The notes beneath the pieces were generated by a model. That model saw nothing but the letters and a program-made list of their open reading frames with translations, did not search any database and had not been told where the DNA came from. From assembly GCF_900177295.1 (NCBI RefSeq), contig NZ_FWZX01000001.1, positions 1 to 64,000 of the forward strand: a DNA stretch of 64,000 bases, given 5' to 3'. The DNA is from Tistlia consotensis USBA 355. GTDB taxonomy: Bacteria; Pseudomonadota; Alphaproteobacteria; Kiloniellales; DSM-21159. The position numbers and the translations under genes were made by a program. Below are positions 53,771 through 62,301 of this stretch, in pieces; the stretch's first letter is position 1; each line of letters begins with the position of its first letter.

Positions 53771-54775
53771 TCACGCCCGCGGCCGGCCGCGCGAGCCGCT
53801 GGCCGGCAGGGCCGCGGGGTCCTGCAGCGCCGGACCCGGCCGCCGCAGCAGCACCAGCAGGCCGGGCACCGGCCGGCCGGCTTCCAGCCGGCAGCTGACC
53901 GGTGCCAGCTGCAGCGTCTCGAAGCCGGCCGCCGCGGCGAGCGCCGCGACGCTGGCCGGATGGTGCGCGTAGCGCTGACTCGGCTGCAGGCGGAAGGCCT
54001 CGGACTCGTCCCGCTCGAGGGTGAAGGCGAAGAGACCGCCCGGCCGGAGCGCGGACGCGGCCGCCCGGAACAGCGGCGCCAGGTCGCCGAGGTAGACCAG
54101 AACGTCGGCGGCGACGATCAGGTCGAAGGGCGTGCGGGCCGCCCCCTCGCCGCTTCCCGCCGCCTCCCCGGTGCGGACGACCGTCGCCAGGTAGCGCTCA
54201 GCCTCCTCGGCGACCAGGGCGTCGTAGACCTTGCGCGCACGCGCCAGGCCCAGCATGCCGGGCGAGAGATCGACCCCCTCCAGCCAGACCGCCCGCTCGC
54301 GGAACAGCGGGCCGCAGAGGCCGGTGCCGCAGCCGAGATCGAGGACCCGGCGCGGCGCGGCATCGGCGGGGGTCACCGCGGCGACCGCCTCGGCCAGCAG
54401 CTCCGGCGCGTCGTAGCCGAGGCGCTGGCGCAGCGCCCGCTCGAAGCGCGGCGCGTACTGGTCGAAGAGGCGCCGCAGGTAGGCCTCGGGCGGCCGCCCG
54501 GGCGCCGCCGCGGCGCCGAGCAGGGCGAGCCTGAGGCCGGCGCCCAGGGCGTCGTCCGGCTGCAGCGCCAGGTAGCGGCGATAGGCCGCAGCCGCGCGCC
54601 GCCGGTGGCCGGCCTTCGCGCGGGCCTCGGCCAGGGCGAACCAGGCCTCGGCATAGCCGTCGTCGATCTCGAGGGCCGCCTCGATCGCCTTGGCGGCGGC
54701 GGCCGGCCGACCGTCCGCCAGCAGCGTCAGACCGACCTCGAGGCGCCGGTCCGCACGCAGATCCCTGCTGCTCAT
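53771..54775 (-). CDS. TPR-containing SAM-dependent methyltransferase
   Basis: A 334-residue protein. The N-terminal part has at least two TPR-like motifs (about 8-75: GLTLLADGRPAAAAKAIEAALEIDDGYAEAW and ALAEARAKAGHRRRAAAAYRRYL). The C-terminal class I methyltransferase has motif I RVLDLGCGTGLCG (about 142-154), GVDLSPGML and FDLIVAADVLVYLGDL. TPR-methyltransferase fusions are frequent in Rhodospirillales, and their substrates (often proteins or sugars) are mostly unknown. The next, divergent gene is another methyltransferase. Confidence 0.88.
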   Translation of the reverse strand: MSSRDLRADRRLEVGLTLLADGRPAAAAKAIEAALEIDDGYAEAWFALAEARAKAGHRRRAAAAYRRYLALQPDDALGAGLRLALLGAAAAPGRPPEAYLRRLFDQYAPRFERALRQRLGYDAPELLAEAVAAVTPADAAPRRVLDLGCGTGLCGPLFRERAVWLEGVDLSPGMLGLARARKVYDALVAEEAERYLATVVRTGEAAGSGEGAARTPFDLIVAADVLVYLGDLAPLFRAAASALRPGGLFAFTLERDESEAFRLQPSQRYAHHPASVAALAAAAGFETLQLAPVSCRLEAGRPVPGLLVLLRRPGPALQDPAALPASGSRGRPRA

Positions 54776-54877
54776 TTCCTGGGGTTCCGGAACACGCCGC
54801 GAGCCGGCGCGGCAGCGGATATCGGGCGGCGCGCAGCCTCTGTCAATCCGCTCCGACGCCGCCTAAGCTGGCCGCCG

Positions 54878-55522
54878 ATGCATGGCTCGGGCGACCGCTG
54901 GCGACGCTACTACCGACAGACGGCCGAGCGGCCGCCGCGCGAAACCCTGCTGGCCGCCCTCGCGGCCTGGGACGCGACCGGCCGGCCGCCGGCCCAGGCG
55001 CTCGATCTCGGCTGCGGCAGCGGACGCGACACGGTCGAGCTGCTGCGCCGCGGCTGGCGCGTGCTGGCCCTCGATTCCGAGAGCGCGGCGATCGAGGCCC
55101 TCAAGCATCAACCGGAAGTGGCGGGCAGTCCCCGCCTGTTCTGCCGGGTCGCCCGCATCGAGGCCCTCGACCCGCTGCCCGGGGCCGCGCTGATCAACGC
55201 CAGCTTCTCGCTGTTCCTGCTGGGCCCCGAGCCCTTCGCGCGGACCTGGGCGACGATCCGCGCCGCGCTGCCGCCCGGCGGGCTGTTCTGCGGCCAGCTG
55301 CTCGGGCCGCGCGACGACTGGAGCCGCGACGCCGGCCTGACGCTGCACGACACCGCGGCGGTCGACGCCCTGCTGGCCGGCTACCGCGTTGTCGAGCGGC
55401 GCGAAGAGCAGAGCGACACGACGACCCCGAAGGGCGACCGCAAGCACTGGCATCTGCACCACCTGGTGCTCGAGCGTGCGCCCGACCCGGCGCCCGCGCA
55501 GCCCGGGGCCCCGGCGGCATGA
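54878..55522 (+). CDS. Class I SAM-dependent methyltransferase (TehB-like)
   Basis: A 214-residue methyltransferase. It shows ALDLGCGSGRDTVELLRRGW (motif I, about 41-60), LALDSESAAIEALKH, ALINASFSLFLLGP and AALPPGGLFCGQLLG. The close-packed motifs resemble the TehB/small-molecule methyltransferase group. The ATG at 54878 matches the family start, and the upstream open frame overlaps the divergent gene and is rejected. The next gene (MFS) overlaps by 4 nt (ATGA), so the two are coupled and might act on or export a common product. Confidence 0.85.
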   Translation: MHGSGDRWRRYYRQTAERPPRETLLAALAAWDATGRPPAQALDLGCGSGRDTVELLRRGWRVLALDSESAAIEALKHQPEVAGSPRLFCRVARIEALDPLPGAALINASFSLFLLGPEPFARTWATIRAALPPGGLFCGQLLGPRDDWSRDAGLTLHDTAAVDALLAGYRVVERREEQSDTTTPKGDRKHWHLHHLVLERAPDPAPAQPGAPAA

Positions 55523-56781
55523 CCGGAGACGCCGCGGTGGCGGGCAGCGCGGGGGTCGGCGCCCGGATCGGCCAGCTGCTGCCGATCCTGGTCTCGGCGG
55601 GCATCCTGCTGGCCGGCAACGGGGTGCTGCTGACCCTGGTCGCGGTGCGTGGCCGCGCCGAGGGCTTCTCCGAGGTCCAGCTCGGCATCATCGGCGCCGC
55701 CTACTACGTCGGCACCTTCGCCGCCTGCCTCCTGACCGCCAAGCTGATCCAGCGCTCCGGCCACATCCGCATCTTCGCGGTCATGGCGGCGGTCGCCGCG
55801 GTCGCCGTCCTGACCATGCTGCTGCTCATCGACCCCTGGGTCTGGACCGCGGCGCGCGGCCTGATGGGCCTGGCCTTCGCCGGCATCGCCACGGTCATCG
55901 AGAGCTGGCTCAACGCCCTGGCCGACCGCGGCAACCGCGGCCGCATCCTGTCGATCTACCGCATCGTCGACCTGAGCTCGGTGACCGGCGCGCAGTTCCT
56001 GATGCCGGTGGTCGGCGCCGGCGGCTTCGCGATCTTCGTGATCGTCGCGATCCTCTACTGCACGGCGCTGATCCCGGTCGCCGCCTCGCGGCTGCAGAGC
56101 CCGGCGCCGCCGGAGAGCGCGCTGCTGCGGCCGCGCGCGATCTGGCTGCTGTCGCCGGTCGCCTGCGCCGGCTGCATCACCATCGGCCTGACCAACGGCG
56201 CGTTCCGGACGCTGGGCCCGGTCTATGCCCAGGGCATGGGCTTCGACGTCAACCGCATCGCGCTCTTCATGAGCCTGGGCATCGCCGCCGGCGCCCTCTT
56301 CCAGTTCCCGCTCGGCTGGCTGTCCGACCGCTTCGAGCGGCGCACCATCCTGATCCTCTCGACCGCCGGCGCCGCGGCGGCCAGCCTGCTGCTCTCGCAC
56401 GCCGAGGGCCGGCTGATCTTCGCCGGCGTGTTCCTGTTCGGCGGCTTCGCCTTCCCGCTCTATTCGCTGTCGGTCGCCCACGCCAGCGACCACGCCCGGC
56501 CGGGCCAGTACGTCGAGCTGTCGCTCGGCCTGACCTTCTTCTTCTCGCTCGGCGCCACCGTCGGCCCCTTCGCCGCCTCGCTGGTCATCAACCACTTCGG
56601 TCCGCCGGCCTTCTGGCTCTACACCTCGACCATGCACGGCAGCTTCGTCGTCTTCGTGCTCTACCGCATGACCCGCCGCCCGCCGGTGCCGGCGGCCCGG
56701 CGCTCGCGTTTCGTCGCGCTGATCCGCAGCTCGCCGCTGCTGCTGCGCCTGACCCGCAGCCGTGCGGAGGACCGGCCGTGA
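55519..56781 (+). CDS. MFS transporter (YcaD-like)
   Basis: A 420-residue membrane protein with twelve predicted helices of the major facilitator superfamily. Features include LGIIGAAYYVGTFAACLLTAKLIQRSGHIR, the loop-2 region between the first two pairs, AGIATVIESWLNALADRGNRGR, and the domain-2 LGWLSDRFERR loop. This combination matches the YcaD-like group of putative efflux permeases. It overlaps the start of the CAP-domain gene by 4 nt. The substrate is not predictable. Confidence 0.9.
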   Translation: MTGDAAVAGSAGVGARIGQLLPILVSAGILLAGNGVLLTLVAVRGRAEGFSEVQLGIIGAAYYVGTFAACLLTAKLIQRSGHIRIFAVMAAVAAVAVLTMLLLIDPWVWTAARGLMGLAFAGIATVIESWLNALADRGNRGRILSIYRIVDLSSVTGAQFLMPVVGAGGFAIFVIVAILYCTALIPVAASRLQSPAPPESALLRPRAIWLLSPVACAGCITIGLTNGAFRTLGPVYAQGMGFDVNRIALFMSLGIAAGALFQFPLGWLSDRFERRTILILSTAGAAAASLLLSHAEGRLIFAGVFLFGGFAFPLYSLSVAHASDHARPGQYVELSLGLTFFFSLGATVGPFAASLVINHFGPPAFWLYTSTMHGSFVVFVLYRMTRRPPVPAARRSRFVALIRSSPLLLRLTRSRAEDRP

Positions 56782-57311
56782 CCCGGGCCGCACCATCGTG
56801 GCGACTGTATATTCTGTCGCTGCTGTTCGCCTTTTCGGCGATACTCGCACCGGCCTGCCACGCCGCCGACCTGGCCGGCGGCGGCAGCGCCGCGCCCGGC
56901 GCCGCCGGAAAGCTGGCCCAGGAGGAACGCACGCTGCTCGAGCTGATCAACGGCTACCGCCAGGCCCGCGGTCTGGGCAGGCTGGCCTGGAACGACCACC
57001 TCGCCGCCGCCGCCAGGGCACACAACGAGGACATGGCCCGGCACGACTACTTCGCGCACTGCAGCCCGAGCGGCGACTGCCTGCCGAACCGCCTGGCCGC
57101 GGCCGGCTACCGCTATCGGGCGGCGGCCGAGAACCTGGCCGCCGGCCAGCGCACGCCGCTCTCGGTGCTGCGCGCCTGGCAGAACAGCCCGGGCCACGAC
57201 GAGAACCTGCTGGCCGGACCGATGACCGAGGCCGGCATCGATCTCGACCCGCGCACGGTCAAGGGCGCGCAGCGGCTCTGGACGCTCGTCCTCGGGCAGC
57301 CGGCACGCTAG
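56778..57311 (+). CDS. Secreted CAP (SCP/PR-1)-domain protein
   Basis: A 177-residue protein. A signal peptide (about 1-29) precedes a CAP domain (about 45-175) with LLELINGYRQARGLGRLAWNDHL, AARAHNEDMARHDYFAH and WQNSPGHDENLL, including the conserved His/Glu residues of this superfamily. In bacteria CAP proteins are extracytoplasmic, and their function is generally unknown. The start is GTG at 56778 in a GTGA overlap with the MFS stop, with GGAGGA just upstream. Confidence 0.9.
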   Translation: MTRAAPSWRLYILSLLFAFSAILAPACHAADLAGGGSAAPGAAGKLAQEERTLLELINGYRQARGLGRLAWNDHLAAAARAHNEDMARHDYFAHCSPSGDCLPNRLAAAGYRYRAAAENLAAGQRTPLSVLRAWQNSPGHDENLLAGPMTEAGIDLDPRTVKGAQRLWTLVLGQPAR

Positions 57312-57322
57312 GCCGCCGGCCG

Positions 57323-57829
57323 ATGCCCTTCCTGCCCGATCCCGCAACCGTCGAGTCGCGCCGCATCGCCGCATTGCATCGGCATTGGAGCGACCTGAAG
57401 CGCGACCGTCCCGTGCCGCTGCGCGACGATCTCGACCCGGCCGACATCAAGGAGCTGCTGCCCAACGTCATGCTGGTCGACATCGAGCCGGAGCCGTTCC
57501 GCGTGCGCTACCGGCTGGTCGGCACCGAGATCGTGACCTGGGCGAAGTTCGACTTCACCGGGTTCTACCTGGACATGCTGACCTTCTCGGACCTCGACGA
57601 CAGCGACGTCTTCGTCGACGGCTACCGGGCGGTGCACCGGACCGGCCAGCCCCACTTCGCCCGGATCCGCACCTTCGAGTTCCGCGACCGCGAGCTGTTC
57701 TACGAGTGCGGCCTGCTGCCGCTGTCGAGCGACGGCACGGCGATCGACAAGGCGCTCGCCATCGAGGACTACGCGCACCTCTCGCCCGACCTCCTGCGCG
57801 AGATGCCGGCGAGCGGCCCGCGCGGCTAG
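57323..57829 (+). CDS. PAS-domain protein (PAS_5-like), second copy
   Basis: A 168-residue protein related to the PAS protein at 49060: RRIAALHRHWSDLKRDRPVPLRDDLDPADIKELLPNV, then FRVRYRLVGTEIVTW and ALAIEDYAHL. It lacks an output domain. The ATG at 57323 lies 11 nt after the CAP gene stop, so it is the last gene of an MFS-CAP-PAS run. Its stop codon shares a CTAG with the stop of the convergent gene. Confidence 0.85.
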   Translation: MPFLPDPATVESRRIAALHRHWSDLKRDRPVPLRDDLDPADIKELLPNVMLVDIEPEPFRVRYRLVGTEIVTWAKFDFTGFYLDMLTFSDLDDSDVFVDGYRAVHRTGQPHFARIRTFEFRDRELFYECGLLPLSSDGTAIDKALAIEDYAHLSPDLLREMPASGPRG

Positions 57830-58152
57830 TTGCTCGGCAGGGGCGGCGGCGGGGCGCCGTTGCCGCCCGGCCCGGCCGTCGCCCGGCACATCGCCTCGGC
57901 GCGCTCCAGGAACAGCCGCTTCTGGCCGGCCATGCTCGGGTTCTCCTGGACCAGCGTCTCGATCTGCCTGCTGCGCTCGGCGATGCAGACGGCGACCGGG
58001 TCGTTCGGGTCGGGGGTCGTCGCGACCTGCCGCGGGAAGAGCTCGCGCCACTCGACCGCCAGCAGGCCGCCGAGCGCGGCCAGCAGCACCAGGCCGGCGA
58101 CGAGGCGCGCCCCGAGGCCGTCGAGCGCGCTTCTGGGGGACCCGCCGGACAT
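57826..58152 (-). CDS. Small membrane protein of unknown function
   Basis: A 108-residue protein with one N-terminal transmembrane helix (about 14-33) and a short extracytoplasmic part that contains two Cys (VAVCIAERS, EAMCRATAG) in an otherwise simple helical segment ending in a Pro-rich tail. It could form a disulfide. The gene is convergent with the PAS gene, and the two stops overlap on the tetranucleotide CTAG. I recognise no family. Confidence 0.65.
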   Translation of the reverse strand: MSGGSPRSALDGLGARLVAGLVLLAALGGLLAVEWRELFPRQVATTPDPNDPVAVCIAERSRQIETLVQENPSMAGQKRLFLERAEAMCRATAGPGGNGAPPPPLPSN

Positions 58153-58360
58153 CGCTCATTGCTAGCCCGCGCCGGCCCGGCCGCCAAGAGGCGGAATCGC
58201 GGGGAGCGCGAAGGCCGGATGCAAAATGGGGGCGAAAACCCGCCGGCGCTGCGTTATGTTCGAATGGAAAGAACGCTCCGCAGCCGACCAAGGAGCGGCC
58301 CGCCCGGGACAACCGGCCGGGACCGCCGCGGAGCCGCTCGGCAAGTGAGGAGGATCCCGC

Positions 58361-59470
58361 ATGACGGCTCAGACGGCCGAACTCTCGACCGCCGGTCGCC
58401 AAGCGAACAGCAACGGGACGAACGACAACGGAATGACGGACCGTCCCGCGCCGGCCGCGCCGCTGCTCGACCCCTTCCAGCGCGCGATCAGCTATCTGCG
58501 CGTCTCGGTGACCGACCGCTGCGACTTCCGCTGCGTCTACTGCATGTCCGAGGACATGAGCTTCCTGCCCAAGGCCGAGGTGCTGTCGCTGGAGGAGCTC
58601 GACCGGCTGTGCAGCGCCTTCGTCGGCCTGGGCGTGCGCAAGCTGCGCCTGACCGGCGGCGAGCCGCTGGTCCGCCGCAACATCCTCTGGCTGATCGAGC
58701 GCCTGGGCCGCCACCTCGGGACCGGCGCGCTCGACGAGCTGACCCTGACCACCAACGGCAGCCAGCTGGCCCGCTACGCCGAGCCGCTGGTCGCCGCCGG
58801 CGTGCGCCGCGTCAACGTCTCGCTCGACACGCTCGACCCGGACAAGTTCGCGGCGATCACCCGCTGGGGCCGGCTCGACAAGGTGCTGGACGGCCTCGCC
58901 GCCGCCAAGGCCGCCGGCCTGGAGATCAAGATCAACGCCGTGGCGCTCAAGGGCGTCAACGACGACGAGATCCACCGGCTGGTCGCCTGGTGCGGCGAGG
59001 AGGGCTTCGACCTCACCTTCATCGAGGTCATGCCGATGGGCGACATCGGCACCGAGCAGCGCCTCGGGCAGTACTGGCCGCTGTCGCTGGTACGCGGCGA
59101 GCTGGCGAAGCGCTGGACCCTGGAGGAGAGCGACCACCGCACCGGCGGCCCGGCGCGCTACAGCCTGTGCCGCGAGACCGGCCGGCGCATCGGCTTCATC
59201 ACGCCCTTGACCCACAACTTCTGCGAATCCTGCAACCGGGTCCGCCTGACCTGCACCGGCACCCTCTTCCTCTGCCTCGGCCAGGAGGACGCCGCCGACC
59301 TGCGCGCGCCGCTGCGCGCCAGCCCGTCGGAGTCCGGCGATGACGCGGCCCTGACGGGCGCGATCCGCGAGGCGATCACCCGCAAGCCGAAGGGCCACGA
59401 CTTCGTCATCGACCGGCGCCGCCGCAGCGCCACCGCCGTGCCGCGCCACATGTCGGTGACCGGCGGCTGA
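58361..59470 (+). CDS. moaA: GTP 3',8-cyclase MoaA (molybdenum cofactor biosynthesis)
   Basis: A 369-residue radical SAM enzyme that starts molybdopterin synthesis from GTP. The SAM cluster Cys are 54, 58 and 61 in [10 protein letters not shown], the C-terminal cluster is [15 protein letters not shown], and the protein ends in the essential [12 protein letters not shown] and NVSLDTLD are also visible. The N-terminal about 35 residues form a longer than usual, low-complexity leader. GAGGAGG sits eight nt upstream of the ATG. It supports the molybdopterin enzyme at 45 kb, and a structured leader precedes it. Confidence 0.97.
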   Translation: MTAQTAELSTAGRQANSNGTNDNGMTDRPAPAAPLLDPFQRAISYLRVSVTDRCDFRCVYCMSEDMSFLPKAEVLSLEELDRLCSAFVGLGVRKLRLTGGEPLVRRNILWLIERLGRHLGTGALDELTLTTNGSQLARYAEPLVAAGVRRVNVSLDTLDPDKFAAITRWGRLDKVLDGLAAAKAAGLEIKINAVALKGVNDDEIHRLVAWCGEEGFDLTFIEVMPMGDIGTEQRLGQYWPLSLVRGELAKRWTLEESDHRTGGPARYSLCRETGRRIGFITPLTHNFCESCNRVRLTCTGTLFLCLGQEDAADLRAPLRASPSESGDDAALTGAIREAITRKPKGHDFVIDRRRRSATAVPRHMSVTGG

Positions 59471-59488
59471 GGCGTTCCGTGCCGCGCG

Positions 59489-59517
59489 CTTCGTGGTGAG
59501 CCTGTCGAACCACGAAG
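59489..59517. repeat. REP-like element, diverged relative, forming a hairpin after moaA
   Basis: CTTCGTGGT (59489-59497) pairs perfectly with ACCACGAAG (59509-59517) over an 11-nt loop containing CCTGTCGA, the core shared with the REP-like repeats. It starts 18 nt after the moaA stop and could act as its terminator. Confidence 0.6.
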
Positions 59518-59644
59518 GGTGACGGCGGCGCAGGAGGCGCCTCGCCCCCGGGACCTCCAGGCAGCCGCGGCGGCCACGAAAATCTTTCGTTAACCTAGAT
59601 CGGCGAGCCTCCGCGGGTCTTTTCCCCTCCGGGAGTGTGCCCGC

Positions 59645-60895
59645 TTGAGCCTGATCGACCGCGACGACCTCTCGGCCGGCGAGCTGAACGCCCTGGCCGT
59701 CGCCCATCGGCGGGCCGGACGCCTGCAGGAGGCGCTGGTCGCCATCGACCAGGCGCTCAGCCAGTCGCCGCAGGACGACGCCGCGCTCAACACGCTCGGC
59801 AACTGCCTCAAGGACGCCGGCGAGATCGCCAGCGCGGCCGAGGCCTACAAGGCGGCGATCGCCCGCAATCCCGAGAACCACCAGGCGCTCTGCAACCTCG
59901 CCCTGCTGCTCGGTGAGTTCGGCTGCAACGCCGAGGCCGAGCTGCTCTACGGCGAGGCCCTGAAGATCGCCCCCGAGGAGGCCGAGGCCCGCTTCGGCCT
60001 GGCCGTGACGCTGCTGCTGCAGGGCCGCCTCGCCGAGGCCTGGCCGCTCTACGAGGCGCGCTGGCAGCGCGCCGGCCTGACGCCGCGCCGCTACGACAGC
60101 CCACGCTGGCAGGGCGAGCCTCTGGAGGGCCGCAAGCTGCTGCTGCACGGCGAGCAGGGCTACGGCGACGCGATCATGACGCTGCGCTGGCTGCCGCTGC
60201 TGCAGGCCCGCGGCATCCGTCCGCTGCTGCACCTGCCGGCCCCGCTGCTGCGCCTCGCAGCCCTGAGCTTTCCCGAGGTCGAGGCGCTCGACGACCGGCA
60301 GCCGGCACCGCCGCACGACGCCCATGCGCCGCTGCTCAGCCTGCCCGGCCTGTTCGGCACCGACGAGGCCTCGATCCCGGCGCGCGTGCCCTATCTCGCC
60401 GCCGATCCTGCGGAGGCCGGGGACTGGCGGGCGCGCCTGGCCGGCCTCGACCGGCCGGTCGGGCTGGTCTGGGCCGGCAGCCCGCGCCATCCGAACGACG
60501 CCAACCGGACCCTCGCCCTCGAGACGCTCGAGCCGCTGATCGCCGCGGCACCGGGGCGCTGGGTCTCGCTGCAGGTCGGCTGCGACGCCGCCCAGCAGGC
60601 CTGGCTGGCCCGCCACGGCATCCCGGACCTGGGCCTCGAGCTTCCCGATTTCGCCGCCACCGCGGCGCTGATGACCGCGCTGGAGCGCGTCGTCGCGGTC
60701 GACACCGCGAGCGCGCACCTGGCCGGCGCGCTCGGCCGCCCGCTCGACCTGCTGCTGCCCTTCGCGCCCGACTGGCGCTGGCAGTGCGGCCGCGCCGACA
60801 GCCCCTGGTACCCGACCGCGCGCCTGCACCGCCAGCCGACCCCCGGGGACTGGCAGGCGGTGGTGGCCGAGGTGGCGGACGCGCTGAGCGAGTGA
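59645..60895 (+). CDS. TPR protein with glycosyltransferase-like C-terminal domain
   Basis: A 416-residue protein. The N-terminal half holds about four TPR repeats (LNALAVAHRRAGRLQEALVAI, LNTLGNCLKDAGEIASAAEAY, LCNLALLLGEFGCNAEAELLY, RFGLAVTLLLQGRLAEAWPLYE). The C-terminal half (about 160-400) resembles a GT-B glycosyltransferase (GT9/heptosyltransferase-like) fold with LLLHGEQGYGDAIMTLRWLPLL, VGLVWAGSPRHPND and VVAVDTASAHLAGALGRP. Such proteins often glycosylate flagellin or other substrates in Rhodospirillales. The start is a TTG at 59645, with no better start. Confidence 0.85.
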   Translation: MSLIDRDDLSAGELNALAVAHRRAGRLQEALVAIDQALSQSPQDDAALNTLGNCLKDAGEIASAAEAYKAAIARNPENHQALCNLALLLGEFGCNAEAELLYGEALKIAPEEAEARFGLAVTLLLQGRLAEAWPLYEARWQRAGLTPRRYDSPRWQGEPLEGRKLLLHGEQGYGDAIMTLRWLPLLQARGIRPLLHLPAPLLRLAALSFPEVEALDDRQPAPPHDAHAPLLSLPGLFGTDEASIPARVPYLAADPAEAGDWRARLAGLDRPVGLVWAGSPRHPNDANRTLALETLEPLIAAAPGRWVSLQVGCDAAQQAWLARHGIPDLGLELPDFAATAALMTALERVVAVDTASAHLAGALGRPLDLLLPFAPDWRWQCGRADSPWYPTARLHRQPTPGDWQAVVAEVADALSE

Positions 60896-60922
60896 CTGCT
60901 TCGCGCCGAGACGCCCTCATTC

Positions 60923-60953
60923 GCTTCATCCTGAGCTTGTCGAAGGGTGAAGC
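60923..60953. repeat. REP-like interspersed repeat, copy D
   Basis: A 31-bp element with GCTTCA/TGAAGC ends and core TCCTGAGCTTGTCGAAGG. It is the exact reverse complement of copy E, 26 nt away, so the two can form a 31-bp stem. It lies 28 nt after the TPR-glycosyltransferase gene. Confidence 0.85.
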
Positions 60954-60979
60954 GAAGGTGGCACCGACGGCGCCGAATG

Positions 60980-61010
60980 GCTTCACCCTTCGACAAGCTC
61001 AGGATGAAGC
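60980..61010. repeat. REP-like interspersed repeat, copy E (inverted relative to D)
   Basis: Inverted, identical 31-bp copy of D (GCTTCACCCTTCGACAAGCT onwards). The pair sits between the convergent TPR-glycosyltransferase and DUF2852 genes and would make a strong bidirectional terminator. Confidence 0.85.
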
Positions 61011-61050
61011 CATCTTGGGGCGTCGAAGAATGTGTAAGCCGGACGCCGAC

Positions 61051-61087
61051 AGGGAAAGAGCGCCGGACCCCGGCAGGTCCGACGCTC
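61051..61087 (-). terminator. Rho-independent terminator of the DUF2852 gene
   Basis: On the minus strand GAGCGTCGGACC (61087-61076) pairs, with one mismatch, with GGTCCGGCGCTC (61069-61058), followed by TTTCCCT. It begins 24 nt after the DUF2852 stop. Confidence 0.75.
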
Positions 61088-61111
61088 TCGTCACCGTCGC
61101 TCGCCCGGGGC

Positions 61112-61522
61112 TCAGGCCCGGGGCTGCGGCTCCGGTGCCTCGGGGGCCGGCCCCTGCGGCCGGTCGCGGCGCTCGGCCATGAACTGCTCGAACTCGGCGC
61201 GGTCCTTGGCTTGGCGCAGGCGGTCGAGGAAGTCCATGAACTCCTTCTGCTCGTCCTCGAGCCGGCGCAGGGTCTCGGCGCGGTACTCGTCGAACGCGCT
61301 GTTGCCGCTCGAGTAACGGCCGCCGCCGCAGGGCCCGTACCAGCGCCCGCGCGCCTTGCGGAATTCGGACATGTGACCTCGCTTCCAGCACCCCATGCGT
61401 CCACTCCAGATGAGAAAGGCCAGGATCGCCAGGCCGATCGGCCAGAACAGGATGAAGCCGACGACCATCAGGCCGATCCAGGCCGGTTTGCCGATGTCGT
61501 CGAGTTTCGCTGCGATATCCAT
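61112..61522 (-). CDS. DUF2852 domain protein
   Basis: A 136-residue protein with an N-terminal hydrophobic hairpin (about 11-43: GKPAWIGLMVVGFILFWPIG, then LAILAFLIWSGRMGCW) and a charged, helical tail. The pattern GNSAFDEYRAETLRRLEDEQKEF is the DUF2852 signature, a short alphaproteobacterial family of unknown function. The ATG at 61522 has GAGG upstream; a GTG four codons earlier is possible. ATGTGAA-N5-TT-N-ACAT lies 16 nt upstream, shared with the neighbouring TetR gene. Confidence 0.88.
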   Translation of the reverse strand: MDIAAKLDDIGKPAWIGLMVVGFILFWPIGLAILAFLIWSGRMGCWKRGHMSEFRKARGRWYGPCGGGRYSSGNSAFDEYRAETLRRLEDEQKEFMDFLDRLRQAKDRAEFEQFMAERRDRPQGPAPEAPEPQPRA

Positions 61523-61537
61523 GCTGCGCCTCACGCC

Positions 61538-61562
61538 ATGTGAATGTTATTGACATTAACAT
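61538..61562. promoter_or_regulatory. Overlapping 19-bp operator-like palindromes upstream of DUF2852
   Basis: ATGTGAATGTTATTGACAT (61538-61556) and ATGTTATTGACATTAACAT (61544-61562) overlap, both of the form ATGT-N11-ACAT. The first shares the pattern ATGTGAA-N5-TT-N-ACAT with a site at 62300-62318 at the TetR start. This makes it a strong candidate for the TetR operator. Confidence 0.55.
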
Positions 61563-61641
61563 AGGTGGACGATGCCGGTCGCCTTTCAAGAACGGGCCGG
61601 CGAAAAATCGGCAGGGCCGGAGCCATGCCGCGGGCCGGTCG

Positions 61642-62301
61642 TCAGGGCCGGCCCAGGCCGAGGCCCTGGAGGTAGATCAGCACGGCCGCCTCGAGCAGGT
61701 CCTCGGGGCTCATCGGCAGCTTGCGCAGGCCGGCGTCGCCGCGCGCGAACAGCGAGGCGATGCCGTGCGACAGCGACCAGATGTGCAGGGCCATCATCAG
61801 CGCCGGCGGGCGCTCGTCCTTCGGCAGGGTCTCGGACAGCTGCTCGCAGGCCTTGCGCACGATGGCGAAGGAGCGGTCGCCGGCCTCGCGCAGCTCGGGA
61901 TGCTCGTCGAGCGGCACGCCGGCCTCGAACATCGCCGAATAGTAGGCCGGCTCGGTGCGCGCGAAGGCGAGGTAGGCCCGTCCGACGTTGCCGAGCGCGG
62001 TGAAGCTGTCGGGCCGGCCGTCGGCCCAGGCGGTCTTCAGGAAGGCCTCGAAGCGCTCGAAGCCCTGGCGCGCGACGTCGGCCATCAGGGCGTCGCGGTC
62101 GCGGAAGTGGCGGTAGGGCGCGGCCGGGCTGACGCCGGCCGAGCGGGCCGCCTCGGCGACGGTGAAGCCGGCCGGGCCCTTGGCCGCGATCAGGTCCAGC
62201 GCCGCCTCGATCAGCGCCTCGCGCAGGTTGCCGTGGTGATAGCTGCGCCGCCCCTTGCCGCGCCCCTCGTCCCCGTCGCGACCGTGCCGTGACCAGCTCA
62301 T
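61642..62301 (-). CDS. TetR/AcrR-family transcriptional regulator
   Basis: A 219-residue regulator. After a disordered start, the helix-turn-helix (about 20-66) shows YHHGNLREALIEAALDLIAAKG and GFTVAEAARSAGVSPAAPYRHF. The C-terminal ligand domain (about 90-205) is the WHG type (TEPAYYSAMFEAGVP, MMALHIWSLSHGIASLF). The operator is likely ATGTGAACAGCTTTTACAT, which overlaps its own ATG. The gene is on the same strand as, and upstream of, the DUF2852 gene, which carries the same motif, so the two may form a small regulon. Confidence 0.92.
   Translation of the reverse strand: MSWSRHGRDGDEGRGKGRRSYHHGNLREALIEAALDLIAAKGPAGFTVAEAARSAGVSPAAPYRHFRDRDALMADVARQGFERFEAFLKTAWADGRPDSFTALGNVGRAYLAFARTEPAYYSAMFEAGVPLDEHPELREAGDRSFAIVRKACEQLSETLPKDERPPALMMALHIWSLSHGIASLFARGDAGLRKLPMSPEDLLEAAVLIYLQGLGLGRP

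Noticed and set aside
58153-58360. Moco riboswitch in the moaA leader
   Set aside because: The region folds but lacks the conserved Moco RNA sequence blocks, so I list it only as a structured leader.
57308-60829. Minus-strand open frame of about 1170 codons
   Set aside because: It is antisense to the PAS, moaA and TPR-glycosyltransferase genes, all of which have clear families. The composition is that of a shadow frame.
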